Assembly: GCF_044466355.1 (NCBI RefSeq)
Contig: NZ_JBITMQ010000005.1
Coordinates: 1-64,000, forward strand
DNA: 64,000 nt
Reading direction: 5' to 3'
Source of the DNA: Actinophytocola sp044466355
GTDB lineage: Bacteria; Actinomycetota; Actinomycetes; Mycobacteriales; Pseudonocardiaceae
The position numbers and the translations under genes were made by a program. The notes under the pieces are model-generated. The model was not told where the DNA came from. It made no database searches and saw only the letters and a program-made list of their open reading frames with translations. Shown here in pieces: positions 1 through 7,857 of the stretch (positions are counted from its first letter, which is position 1; each line of letters begins with the position of its first letter).

Positions 1-50
1 GACCCGAGGAGCAGTGAGTTTGCTGCCGAACTGGGCTCTTTGGGATCCCG

Positions 51-73
51 GCGCGCCGCCGGGGGCGGCGCGC
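51..73. terminator. GC-rich hairpin, possible terminator of an upstream gene
   Basis: A 10-base perfect inverted repeat (51-60 with 64-73) encloses a 3-base loop. A frame from the window edge ends in TGA at 14-16, so this could terminate a gene lying mostly outside the window. There is no T-tract, so the role is inferred only from position and symmetry. Confidence 0.3.
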
Positions 74-490
74 GAGGCCCGTCCCGTTGGCGACGTGGCC
101 TGCATCCATCGCGGCTCGGGCGGCTGCCGCTCCGCTCACGCCGCCCGGCCTGCGCGGCGCAGCCAACGGCCACGGGTCGGCAGCGCCACCACCGGCGGCG
201 CAATGAGCCAGAGGGCAGCTCCCTCGGCCTCAATCGTCGAACGCCGGGCCGACGGCATCAAGAGCGCTCCGCGTCGCTGACGCGATGGCCGCAAGCGACC
301 ACTCTTGACACCGCCGACCCGGCGCACGTGACGGCCTGTACGAGGAAGCAGGGGGAGAACCAGGCAGACCAAGATCAGGCCGTCTCCAGGCCGTCAGAGG
401 TCGGGCAGGGCCGAGAACCGGCGAGAACTGTTGACAAACGTTTGGGCAGCTCAGACCGCGTTTCGCGGGTCGATCGGCAGGTCGTGATCA
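74..490. other. Stretch without a recognisable gene
   Basis: Both strands have open frames here, but their translations are arginine/proline/glycine-rich and look like GC-driven shadows. I see no convincing start, domain or RNA gene. A TTGACA hexamer lies at 431-436 without a matching -10 box. Because it leads straight into a gene remnant, the stretch may be decayed sequence. Confidence 0.4.
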
Positions 491-574
491 ACCGGGCGGA
501 AGATCACCCAGATCTACGAGGGCACGAACCAGATCCAGCGCATGGTGATGGCGCGCGCCCTGCTCAGGGGCTAG
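491..574 (+). pseudogene. Acyl-CoA dehydrogenase C-terminal remnant
   Basis: This frame encodes about 25 residues, including KITQIYEGTNQIQRM and ending MARALLRG before a TAG stop. It is the highly conserved C-terminal tail of acyl-CoA dehydrogenases, in which the YEGTNQIQR stretch contributes to FAD binding. An in-frame TGA lies at 485-487, and no acyl-CoA dehydrogenase sequence is visible upstream, although a full enzyme needs about 380 residues. It is therefore a truncated relic of a deletion or rearrangement and not a functional gene. Confidence 0.8.
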
Positions 575-595
575 GTCACCGGACGGGCGGCCGGT

Positions 596-630
596 GTCAC
601 GCTGTCGGCGCGGGAACCCGACAGCGTGAC
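596..630. terminator. Perfect hairpin between convergent gene ends
   Basis: A 13-base perfect stem (596-608 with 618-630) has a 9-base loop. It starts 21 bases after the stop of the acyl-CoA dehydrogenase remnant and ends 14 bases before the stop of the minus-strand secreted-protein gene. That position suits a bidirectional terminator, although there is no U-tract. Its good condition suggests it still serves the minus-strand gene. Confidence 0.65.
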
Positions 631-644
631 GCCGTGGGGCCGGG

Positions 645-1625
645 TCAGCCACAGCGCCAGACCACCGGGTGCTGGAACGAGAGCGTGTCCTGCGGGTAGC
701 TGAAGCCGAGGACGATCGCGGTCGAGCCGATCACGTTCATGTCGAACAGGCGGGACGAGCGCATGCCCGCCGGATCCGGCAGGTTGTAGGTCACGCCGTC
801 GTGCCACAGCCGGTAGGTGCTGGTGATGTCGGCGTCCTGGGCGAGGACCGAGCCCTTGCTGAGATTCAGTGCCGCCCACCCGCTCGAGCCCGAGACCGGC
901 GTCATCGTGCCCGTGGCGACGTCGATCAGGACGATGTCCGTGGCGCCGGACGCCGGGTAGCGGGTCGCGACTGCGACGCCCTCGTCCACGTCGTCCAGCG
1001 CGACGTGCGTCTCCCCGGCCGCGAACGGGCCGTACTGGCGCGTGATGGTGCCGTCCGGCCCCCAGATCATGTATCGCCGCTCGCCCTGGCTGGTCTCGCC
1101 CCAGCCGATCATGTTGCCGAAGTCGTCGATCGCGCCGGCCGAGGTGCGGTACGGGCCGGGCAGGAGGGTCGGTGCGGCGTCGCCGCGCTTCCACCACAGG
1201 CCGTCGTAGTCGCTGGGCGGCGCGTACAGGTTCGTCTGCCACCCGACCGCGTCACCGGCCGAGTTCACGTCCGCCAGGCTGGACGGCCGCGTCGAGCCGA
1301 CCTCCGGGGTGCCGCCGAGCTGCGCCCGCGCCGCGTGAGGTGTTCCGGTGCCCACCGAACCGGCCACCAGCCCGGACGCGTTCACCTCCTTGGGCACGAT
1401 GTTCAGGCTCGAAATGCTCCCGTTCCGCCAGATCACCCCCTGGTAGGGGTCGTTCATCCAGCCGAGGAAGGTGTTCGCGTCGAGGATCGCCGACCCGGAA
1501 CCACCGGAGGTACCCGGCAGCACCGGAAGCACGGTCGAGGTGCAGTCCACGGCAGCCCCCGCCGGAACCGGAACCCCGACCAGAACAGCGGCGACGGACA
1601 ACAGGACGGTAGCCGAACGTCTCAC
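645..1625 (-). CDS. Secreted HAF-repeat-like protein
   Basis: The product is a 326-residue exported protein of unknown role. Residues 1-25 form a signal peptide (two Arg, a hydrophobic core, then AGA/A cleavage). The mature part has loosely repeated segments resembling the 'extracellular HAF' family, such as DVNSAGDAVGW, AIDDFGNMIGW and VNASGLVAGS. Repeats of this type usually build a beta-propeller-like fold in secreted actinobacterial proteins. No catalytic motif is visible. It is monocistronic, convergent to the remnant gene and bounded by the hairpin at 596-630. The family placement rests on repeat character and is moderately sure. Confidence 0.75.
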   Translation of the reverse strand: MRRSATVLLSVAAVLVGVPVPAGAAVDCTSTVLPVLPGTSGGSGSAILDANTFLGWMNDPYQGVIWRNGSISSLNIVPKEVNASGLVAGSVGTGTPHAARAQLGGTPEVGSTRPSSLADVNSAGDAVGWQTNLYAPPSDYDGLWWKRGDAAPTLLPGPYRTSAGAIDDFGNMIGWGETSQGERRYMIWGPDGTITRQYGPFAAGETHVALDDVDEGVAVATRYPASGATDIVLIDVATGTMTPVSGSSGWAALNLSKGSVLAQDADITSTYRLWHDGVTYNLPDPAGMRSSRLFDMNVIGSTAIVLGFSYPQDTLSFQHPVVWRCG

Positions 1626-1757
1626 GGTGATTCCCTTTCCTGGTACGGAAAACGGTCGCCGTCGACGTTAGCCCGCGGGGATCGAAACCAGCTCAACGGT
1701 GATCAGGCCACCGAAACCGGCGGCGTGGACTGGCATGTCCACTGAGGACACCGCCGC

Positions 1758-2498
1758 TCAGTTCGCGGCGCTGGGTCGGAGCCAGCCGAACTGTCCGGGC
1801 AGGCCCCGCCGCTCCCACTGGGTCCAGCCGTGGCCCGGGTACCACCAGGGGCTGATCCCGCCGCGATCGAGGTGGTCGTAGGCGGTCAGGGTGTCGCGGG
1901 CGGTCTTGCACTCCGGGTGTGCCCGGGCGAACCGCTCGACCCGGGGGCGCACGGCCGCCGTCCATTCGCGGACCGGGGTCACCGGATCGTCGGTGTGCCA
2001 CCACGTGAACCAGTCGTCGTCGCCCCACAGCAGGCTCGTGGTCCAGTAGCACGTGAGGCGGATGATGTCGCCTTCCGCGGCCGGGGCGGTGTCGAGGCGT
2101 GCCAGCCATGGGGTGAGGTCGTCGTAGGCGCATGCCAGGCCGCCCAGAAGGACCACCAGTTCGTGCGTGGGCCAGTGTTTCAGCGCGCCCACAAGGGTGT
2201 CGCCGAGCGCGTTCTCGGTGGTGGCGCGTTCCTGCACGGGCCAGTTCGCGAGGTTCGCGTACGACGGGCCGAACGGCCGCAACGTCAGGCCTGGGTCGAC
2301 CCGCCTGGCCCGGACGAGATCGATGAGCCGGGATGCGAACCGGCGGTACAGGAACTCCCACTGTTCGCCGGACCAGTGGTCGTGTGGGTCGGCGGCGATG
2401 GCGCCGACGACGGCGTCCGGCGCTTCGGCGGGTGGCCCCGCGAGGAACGCCAGTTCCTCGCCGCTGTGGCAGTAGTGGCAGCCGTCGGCGAGGTTCAT
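1758..2498 (-). CDS. Conserved hypothetical protein, last gene of an LCP operon
   Basis: This 246-residue soluble protein is not one I recognise. It begins MNLADGCHYCHSGEE, so a CxxC pair (Cys7, Cys10) lies at the N-terminus. It is rich in Trp and His in the second half (WFTWWHTDD, SPWWYPGHGW). There is no signal peptide or membrane segment. The start is fixed by an ATGA overlap with the stop of the upstream 198-residue gene, which indicates translational coupling. A longer in-frame opening exists but reads as arginine/proline shadow. The operon context (LCP ligase, TIGR03089) hints at an envelope-linked role, which is inference. Confidence 0.75.
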   Translation of the reverse strand: MNLADGCHYCHSGEELAFLAGPPAEAPDAVVGAIAADPHDHWSGEQWEFLYRRFASRLIDLVRARRVDPGLTLRPFGPSYANLANWPVQERATTENALGDTLVGALKHWPTHELVVLLGGLACAYDDLTPWLARLDTAPAAEGDIIRLTCYWTTSLLWGDDDWFTWWHTDDPVTPVREWTAAVRPRVERFARAHPECKTARDTLTAYDHLDRGGISPWWYPGHGWTQWERRGLPGQFGWLRPSAAN

Positions 2499-3091
2499 GG
2501 GGTCGTGGCGACGGTGATGAGGCTGGTCAGGCGGTGGAGTTCGGTCGCCCGGGTCAGGGGTGCGCCTCGGCTGGTGCGGATTCGGCGGCGTAGCTCGGCG
2601 GTCAGGTCGGCCAGCATGGCGCGCTCGTCGGCGGACAGGGCGGGGTGTGCCAGCGTCGCCGCGACCAGGGTCAGCACGTCCGCCGCCACGTCGTCGGACG
2701 GTTCGGGGAGCAGGCCCCGGGTCTGGCGGAACGACAGTGCGTGGTGGGCGGCCTGGCGGGACGCGCCGTACCACTGGTCCGGGGCGTGGCTCGGGTTCGG
2801 GTCGTGAGGGCTCGGGGTGCGCTGGCCCCGTGACTTCGCCTCTCGCCGCGCGGTCGCGTAGTCGGTGACGACCGCTTTCCACAGTTCGCGGCTTTCCGTC
2901 AGGCAGTCGAGCGCCCGCAGCAGCGCGGGCGCGTCGGAGCGGTACGGGCCCGCCTGGTGTTCGAGAAAGCTGAGCGTCGCCAGGAAACCCAGTGGGTGGT
3001 ATCGCTGCACGCACGAGTGCAGCCCCGACACCCGGCGGCCGTGCGGCAGCGCGGCGTTCCGCACCTTCCTCGCGTCTACCGCGAAACTCAC
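2495..3091 (-). CDS. Conserved hypothetical protein, coupled to a TIGR03089 gene
   Basis: This 198-residue protein has no domain I recognise. It looks mostly helical and is rich in Ala, Leu and Arg, with no signal peptide or transmembrane segment. The GTG start at 3091 overlaps the stop of the TIGR03089 gene by four bases (GTGA), and its own stop overlaps the next start (ATGA). It is therefore locked into a four-gene unit: LCP, TIGR03089, this gene, the 246-residue protein. Longer open sequence upstream overlaps the TIGR03089 gene out of frame and is a shadow. Confidence 0.75.
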   Translation of the reverse strand: MSFAVDARKVRNAALPHGRRVSGLHSCVQRYHPLGFLATLSFLEHQAGPYRSDAPALLRALDCLTESRELWKAVVTDYATARREAKSRGQRTPSPHDPNPSHAPDQWYGASRQAAHHALSFRQTRGLLPEPSDDVAADVLTLVAATLAHPALSADERAMLADLTAELRRRIRTSRGAPLTRATELHRLTSLITVATTP

Positions 3092-3771
3092 GACAACACG
3101 ATGGTCGTACGTTCTGTTTCCGCGTGCTTGCGCAGCTTCTCCGAGTCGGCGTTCGTGACCTGCACCAGGCTGCCGCCCGCGGCGAGCACGGTCACGAAGC
3201 CCTCCATGGCCGACGCGGGCCAGTCCAGTGTGGACAGAACGCGGGTGCCCTGCTCGATGCCCAGGGTTTCCGCGTGGGTCGACGCCTTCGCGACGATCTC
3301 GTCCACTGTGGAGCCCATGAAGCACGGGGTGTCGCCGGGGACGGACCCGCCCAGGTAGTCGTCGCCGAAGAGGCGGGCGTCGCCCACGTAGTCCAGGGCG
3401 CCGTCCGGCACCTCGCCGCGGAGGTCCCGGCCCATCGGGTCCAGCGACGCGACCGCCGTGACCGACGCGCCCGGGGCCGTCGCCCCCGGCGGCACGAACG
3501 CGACCTTCGCGTCGCCCGCGGTGACCACCTCCGCGCCGCACCACCAGGCGCCCAGGAACACGGCGGCCGTCTGCCAGTGCGCGGGCAGGAGCACCGCCAC
3601 CCGGTCACCCGGCTCGACGTCCAGCTCGTCCACCAGCCAGTTCGCCGTCTTCGCCGCCCAGTTGCGCATCGTGGCGACCGACAGCTCGACGCGGGTGTCC
3701 TCGGCGTCGTCGTAGTGCGTGATCAACGGTTGGGCAGGTGCGCCGCGCAGCAGGTGTTCGGTGAGGCTCAC
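3088..3771 (-). CDS. TIGR03089 family protein (AMP-binding-like fragment)
   Basis: The 227-residue product resembles the N-terminal half of acyl-adenylate-forming enzymes (DRVAVLLPAHWQTAAVFLG, a cofactor-domain-like segment) but lacks the C-terminal lid and the usual ATP-binding signature. This length and layout match the actinobacterial TIGR03089 family, whose mycobacterial member Rv3268 sits beside an LCP gene, as here. The function is unknown and catalysis of full adenylation looks unlikely. The GTG start at 3771 lies 11 bases after the LCP stop, and the 3' end overlaps the next gene by four bases. Confidence 0.85.
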   Translation of the reverse strand: MSLTEHLLRGAPAQPLITHYDDAEDTRVELSVATMRNWAAKTANWLVDELDVEPGDRVAVLLPAHWQTAAVFLGAWWCGAEVVTAGDAKVAFVPPGATAPGASVTAVASLDPMGRDLRGEVPDGALDYVGDARLFGDDYLGGSVPGDTPCFMGSTVDEIVAKASTHAETLGIEQGTRVLSTLDWPASAMEGFVTVLAAGGSLVQVTNADSEKLRKHAETERTTIVLS

Positions 3772-3782
3772 GGGTGGCCACG

Positions 3783-5069
3783 CTAGTCCACGCACGGCAC
3801 CGACGGTTGCGCGGCTTTGGCCGCCGCCGGGCCGGTCCGGCCGTACTCCACCGGCGCCGGCCTGCCCGCGGGCTTCGGCGGCCGCGGCGTCAGCAGGTCC
3901 TCGACGAACCGGTGCACCTTCGGCAGGTCCACCACGATGATGCTCTGCCCCCGGTCGTTGCGGGCGCCCACGGCCTCGACCGGGATGGTCACGAACTGGA
4001 CGTTGCCCGTCGCCAGCGACTGCGCCTGGTTCACCAGTTCCAGGAAGTGCAGCCCGCCGTCCATCACGACCGTCTTCGACACCGCGTCCTCCAGCGCGTT
4101 CAGCTTCGCGTTGTCGGTCAGCAGCCCGCCGGAGAGCACCTTCTGCATCGCCGAGGACAGGAACGTCTGCTGCCGCACGATGCGGTCCAGGTCGCCGCGC
4201 GGCAGGTTCTTGCGCTGCCGCACGAACGCCACCGCGTCCCCGCCCCGCACGGTCTGCGGGCCCTCCGCGAAGTTCGCGCCCGAGTCCGGGTCGCTCGTCG
4301 CGTTGTTCAGGCACACGTCGACGCCGTCGATGACCTCGGTGAGCAGGTAGAACCCGTACAGGCTCACCTCGGTGTAGTGGTCGATCCGCGCGCCGGTCAG
4401 CACCTGCACCGCCTGGATCAGCGCGGCGCGGCCCGCGTCGTCGGACTCGCGGTTGATCTTGGCGCGGTCGGTCTCGCCCTTGGCGACCAGCTCCTCCATC
4501 ACCCCGGCCTTGGTGATGCCGTACGCGCCGTTGATCTTCTCCTCGCGGCCCAGGTTCGGCACCAGCACCGACGTGTCGCGCGGGATGGAGATGGCCGAGC
4601 CGCGGCTGCCGTCCCTCGGGATCCGCAACAGGATCAGCGTGTCGGTGTTCAGCGTCTCCGTCGCCTCGGTGCGCAGCTCGCGTAACAGCTCCTCGGACAG
4701 CGGCCTGCCCTGCATGTCGGTGCGGCTGTCGTTGCCGACGATGAGGATGTCGTTGGCCCCGTCGTCGTCCGAGGTCGCGGCCTCGCCCTCCTGCGCGGCG
4801 GCCACCGCGTCGGTGGTGTTCTTGCTCTGGTCGAGCTGGTCGACCCGCAGGTACACGAGCGACATCGCCGTGAGCGTCGCCGCCGACAGCAGGCCCAGCG
4901 CGACCCGGCCCGCGATCAGCAGCCCGGCCACGCCACGCCGTCGTGGCGGCGCGTCAGCCTCGTCGTCGGACTCGGGGGACGGCGCCGAGGTCACCGGCAC
5001 CTTCCCCACCGCTGTCGCGTACGTCGTCAGCTCGTCCGCGTCCCCCTCGGCCGCGTGCTTCCCCACCAT
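3783..5069 (-). CDS. LCP family (LytR-CpsA-Psr) cell-wall glycopolymer ligase
   Basis: The 428-residue membrane-anchored protein has a cytoplasmic N-terminus (1-45), one transmembrane helix (about 47-74) and an extracellular LCP domain (about 105-390). Family signatures are visible: VGNDSRTD (111-118), SIPRDTS (161-167), KIN (178-180), AFVRQRK (281-287) and DLDRIVRQQ (293-301). These Arg/Asp residues bind the polyprenyl-pyrophosphate substrate in known LCP enzymes, which transfer glycans to peptidoglycan. A Cys in GVDVCL and a terminal PCVD suggest a disulfide. By synteny it is the equivalent of mycobacterial Rv3267 (Lcp1/CpsA). It heads a four-gene operon; a good SD (ggaggtg) and a -10 box precede it. 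Confidence 0.93.
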   Translation of the reverse strand: MVGKHAAEGDADELTTYATAVGKVPVTSAPSPESDDEADAPPRRRGVAGLLIAGRVALGLLSAATLTAMSLVYLRVDQLDQSKNTTDAVAAAQEGEAATSDDDGANDILIVGNDSRTDMQGRPLSEELLRELRTEATETLNTDTLILLRIPRDGSRGSAISIPRDTSVLVPNLGREEKINGAYGITKAGVMEELVAKGETDRAKINRESDDAGRAALIQAVQVLTGARIDHYTEVSLYGFYLLTEVIDGVDVCLNNATSDPDSGANFAEGPQTVRGGDAVAFVRQRKNLPRGDLDRIVRQQTFLSSAMQKVLSGGLLTDNAKLNALEDAVSKTVVMDGGLHFLELVNQAQSLATGNVQFVTIPVEAVGARNDRGQSIIVVDLPKVHRFVEDLLTPRPPKPAGRPAPVEYGRTGPAAAKAAQPSVPCVD

Positions 5070-5097
5070 CGGTCACCTCCCCTGCCCGACCCAGACC

Positions 5098-5103
5098 AGG
5101 CTA
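5098..5103 (-). promoter_or_regulatory. Candidate -10 box for the LCP operon
   Basis: Read on the minus strand, TAGCCT lies about 30 bases before the LCP start, with the SD ggaggtg in between. The gap of 96 bases to the next minus-strand gene supports a separate promoter. No clear -35 box is visible. Confidence 0.4.
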
Positions 5104-5165
5104 ACCGCTCACACCGACAGAACCGCGCCGATGCGACCCTGATCAACCCACTTGGCGGATGTCGG

Positions 5166-6728
5166 TCAGTTCACACACACCAGGTCGTCGGCGGTGATCC
5201 GCGGGGCGGGCCGGCTGCCCGACGACGGCGGAGCCGACGGTGTCGATGGCGTCGAGGACGGCTGCGCCCGCACCCCGTTCGTCTCCTCGCCCCCCTGGTA
5301 GTTCGTGCCGAGCACGACCGTCAGCTCGTTCGCGGTGAGCGAGCCGTCCTCCAGGAACGTGAACTGCCCGCCCAGCTCCGTGGCCGTGAACTCGGCGAGG
5401 TTCCGTTCACCGGGCGCGTACCTGATCGTCGACGCCGACCGCACGGGCGCGTCCCCGATGTCGCCACCCTGGAAGCCCTTCGCCGTCAACGACCGCAGCA
5501 CCGACGCGGCGAGGCCCCTGGTGTTCGAGCCGTTGCGCACGTCCACGGTGACCAGGCCGAGCGTCGGCCGGGCGCCGTCGTCGGGCGGCGTCGTGGTGGC
5601 CGTGGTGGTGTCGCCGGGCACCGGCGAGCCCGAGGACGGGTCCGGCCCGCCCGCGTCGGAGACCAGCGACGACACGAACGCCGCCACCTGGTCGGGGTCG
5701 ATCGCCAGCACGTCGGCGCCGCCGATGTTCGCGTCGCCCAGCGTGGGGATCGTGTAGAAGTCGATGCCGTCGGCGGTCAGCCCGGACATCTGCGCCGCGA
5801 ACGTCGACAGCTGCCAGCCGTCGGACAGGACCACCGACCGTTGCACCGCGGTGACCAGGTCCCGCACCTTCGCCGGGCTCGTCAGCATGTCCGCGGACAG
5901 GACCTTGCTGGCGATCGCACCGAGGAACGCCTGCTGCCGCACGATCCGGTCGAGGTCGCCGTGCTCGAGCCCGTGGCGCTGCCGGACGAACGCGAGCGCC
6001 TTGCGGCCCGCGATCGTCTGCACGCCCTTGGTGAAGTCCGCGCCGGACATCGGGTCGCGGGTGGCCTCTTTCAGACACACGTCCACGCCGCCGATGGCCT
6101 TGGTGATCTCGTAGAACGACAGCAGGTTCACCTCGGCGTAGCGGTCGATGGTGACCGAGTCGCCGATCAGGTTCTGGATGGTGGCGATCAGGTTCTTGCG
6201 GCCCGCGACCTTGGCCTGCTCGTCCAGCGTCCGCTCGTCGGGGGCCTTGTCCGCCAGTTTCTCGCGCGCGTCGTTGTAGGCGTAGGCGAACGCGGAGTTG
6301 AGGCGGTGTTCGCCGAAGCCGCCCGCGAGCTCCACCCACGAGTCGCGCGGGAAGGAGATCGCGACCGCGCGGGTGCCGTCCACGGGAATGTGGACGAGGA
6401 TCATCGTGTCGGTGTTGCGTTCGCCGTCGCTCTCACCCGCGTTGAGGAAGTCCAGCACCTCGCGCGGCAACCGGTTGCCGTTGTTGTCGGTGCGGCTGTC
6501 TATGCCGACCAGCAGCATGTCCACTGCTCCATCCAGTGGAACGCGTTGGTCCCGCACTTCCTGTTCGATCACGTCGGTGGTGACGGTGTCCTCGTCGATG
6601 TCACCGACCGCCCACCAGCCATAACCCATAGTGCTGATCACGGCGGCCGAAACGAGTGCGGCCAACGACCGACCGGTCGCCAGACCGGCCTTCTGCCAGC
6701 CAGAACGCCCTCGCGCACGCCTGCTCAC
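5166..6728 (-). CDS. LCP family ligase with C-terminal LytR_C domain
   Basis: The 520-residue membrane protein has a short basic N-terminus, a transmembrane helix (about 20-40), an LCP domain (about 69-330) and a LytR_C domain (about 388-480), then a Ser/Pro-rich linker and a terminal VCVN. LCP motifs include VGIDSRTD (74-81), SFPRDSW (125-131), RLN (142-144), AFVRQRHG and DLDRIVRQQ. It is a second ligase for moving lipid-linked glycans to peptidoglycan and lies divergent from rmlB, which makes the rhamnose donor. The GTG start at 6728 has an SD (ggaggag) upstream; a TATCCT box on the same strand lies at 6765-6770. Confidence 0.93.
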   Translation of the reverse strand: MSRRARGRSGWQKAGLATGRSLAALVSAAVISTMGYGWWAVGDIDEDTVTTDVIEQEVRDQRVPLDGAVDMLLVGIDSRTDNNGNRLPREVLDFLNAGESDGERNTDTMILVHIPVDGTRAVAISFPRDSWVELAGGFGEHRLNSAFAYAYNDAREKLADKAPDERTLDEQAKVAGRKNLIATIQNLIGDSVTIDRYAEVNLLSFYEITKAIGGVDVCLKEATRDPMSGADFTKGVQTIAGRKALAFVRQRHGLEHGDLDRIVRQQAFLGAIASKVLSADMLTSPAKVRDLVTAVQRSVVLSDGWQLSTFAAQMSGLTADGIDFYTIPTLGDANIGGADVLAIDPDQVAAFVSSLVSDAGGPDPSSGSPVPGDTTTATTTPPDDGARPTLGLVTVDVRNGSNTRGLAASVLRSLTAKGFQGGDIGDAPVRSASTIRYAPGERNLAEFTATELGGQFTFLEDGSLTANELTVVLGTNYQGGEETNGVRAQPSSTPSTPSAPPSSGSRPAPRITADDLVCVN

Positions 6729-6764
6729 GCACGCTCCTCCCCAACCCCCGCGAACCTGCCCGTT

Positions 6765-6825
6765 AGGATACCGAGTCGTGACCTCGCCAAACGAGGTCTT
6801 GTTATCGATTAGGACGCAATAGTGT
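6765..6825. promoter_or_regulatory. Divergent promoter region between LCP gene and rmlB
   Basis: Minus strand: TATCCT (6765-6770) is a good -10 for the LCP gene. Plus strand: TTGTTA (6799-6804) and TAGTGT (6820-6825), 15 bases apart, are a weak rmlB promoter. A 7-base perfect inverted repeat (6780-6786 with 6792-6798, loop CCAAA) sits between them, so it could be an operator affecting both directions. The roles are inferred from position. Confidence 0.45.
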
Positions 6826-6864
6826 CCGTCCGGGGTTCATGTCCCCGTGAGGAATGGGAGCTCG

Positions 6865-7857
6865 ATGCGGGTCCTCGTCACCGGCGGTGCCGGCTTCATA
6901 GGGTCGCACTACGTGCGCAAGGCGCTCGGTGGTGCGTACGCGTCACTCGCCGACGCCGAGATCGTGGTGTTCGACAAGCTCACGTACGCGGGCAACGAGC
7001 AGAACCTGGCGCCGGTCAAGGACGATCCCCGGCTTCGCTTCGTGCGCGGCGACATCTGTGACGCCGTGGCGGTCACCCAGGTCATGGCCGGTGTGGACCT
7101 GGTCGTGCACTTCGCCGCCGAGTCGCATGTGGACCGTTCGATCCTCGGCGCGGCCGACTTCGTGATGACGAACGTGGTCGGCACGCAGACCCTGTTGCAG
7201 GCGGCGGTCGACGCGGGCGTCGGGAAGTTCGTGCACGTCTCCACCGACGAGGTGTACGGGTCGATCGACTCCGGTTCGTGGTCGGAGACCTACCCGCTGG
7301 AGCCGAACTCGCCGTACTCGGCGTCGAAGGCGTCGTCGGACCTGCTCGCGCGGTCGTTCCACCGCACGCACGGGCTGCCGGTGTGTGTCACGCGGTGCTC
7401 CAACAACTACGGGCCGTACCAGTTCCCCGAGAAGGTCATCCCGCTGTTCGTCACGAACCTCATGGACGGCAAGAAGGTTCCCCTCTACGGGGACGGGCAG
7501 AACGTGCGCGACTGGCTCCACGTCGACGACCACTGCCACGGCATCCAGCTCGTCGCAGACGGCGGCAGGCCGGGCGAGATCTACAACATCGGCGGCGGTA
7601 CCGAGCTCACCAACCTCGAGCTGACGGAGCGCCTGCTGGGCGCCTTCGGCGTCGGCGAGGAGATGGTGGAGCGGGTCGAGGACCGCAAGGCCCACGACCG
7701 CCGCTACTCGGTGGACATCACGAAGATCTCGGCCGAGCTGGGCTACCGCCCGCTGATGTCGTTCGAGGAGGGGCTCGGTAGCACGATCGAGTGGTTCCGG
7801 GAGAACCGCGCGTGGTGGGAGCCGCTGAAGGACCGTGTGAGGTTGCTCGGTAACTGA
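6865..7857 (+). CDS. rmlB: dTDP-glucose 4,6-dehydratase
   Basis: The enzyme converts dTDP-glucose to dTDP-4-keto-6-deoxyglucose, the second step of dTDP-L-rhamnose synthesis. It is an extended SDR of 330 residues with the NAD-binding GGAGFIG (7-13), the ST-DEVYG segment (HVSTDEVYGSI), the catalytic Tyr/Lys pair in SPYSASK and the RCSNNYGP motif of RmlB. I chose ATG 6865 because it gives the family's MRVLVTGG start; an in-frame GTG at 6847 would add six residues. It overlaps rmlD by one base (TGATG), so the two are coupled. Neither rmlA nor rmlC is in the window. Confidence 0.96.
   Translation: MRVLVTGGAGFIGSHYVRKALGGAYASLADAEIVVFDKLTYAGNEQNLAPVKDDPRLRFVRGDICDAVAVTQVMAGVDLVVHFAAESHVDRSILGAADFVMTNVVGTQTLLQAAVDAGVGKFVHVSTDEVYGSIDSGSWSETYPLEPNSPYSASKASSDLLARSFHRTHGLPVCVTRCSNNYGPYQFPEKVIPLFVTNLMDGKKVPLYGDGQNVRDWLHVDDHCHGIQLVADGGRPGEIYNIGGGTELTNLELTERLLGAFGVGEEMVERVEDRKAHDRRYSVDITKISAELGYRPLMSFEEGLGSTIEWFRENRAWWEPLKDRVRLLGN

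Noticed and set aside
431..460. TTGACA hexamer as a promoter at 431
   Set aside because: No acceptable -10 box lies 16-18 bases downstream, and no intact gene follows.
2495..3544. 349-residue reading of the 198-residue protein gene
   Set aside because: The N-terminal extension overlaps the TIGR03089 gene in another frame and is Gly/Arg-rich. The GTG at 3091 with a GTGA overlap is the credible start.
5055..6812. 585-residue plus-strand ORF opposite the second LCP gene
   Set aside because: The translation is Arg/His/Val-rich without domains, and the minus strand encodes a clear LCP protein. It is an antisense shadow caused by GC codon bias, as are long ORFs opposite many other genes here (for example 27127-28875 minus and 37193-38692 minus).
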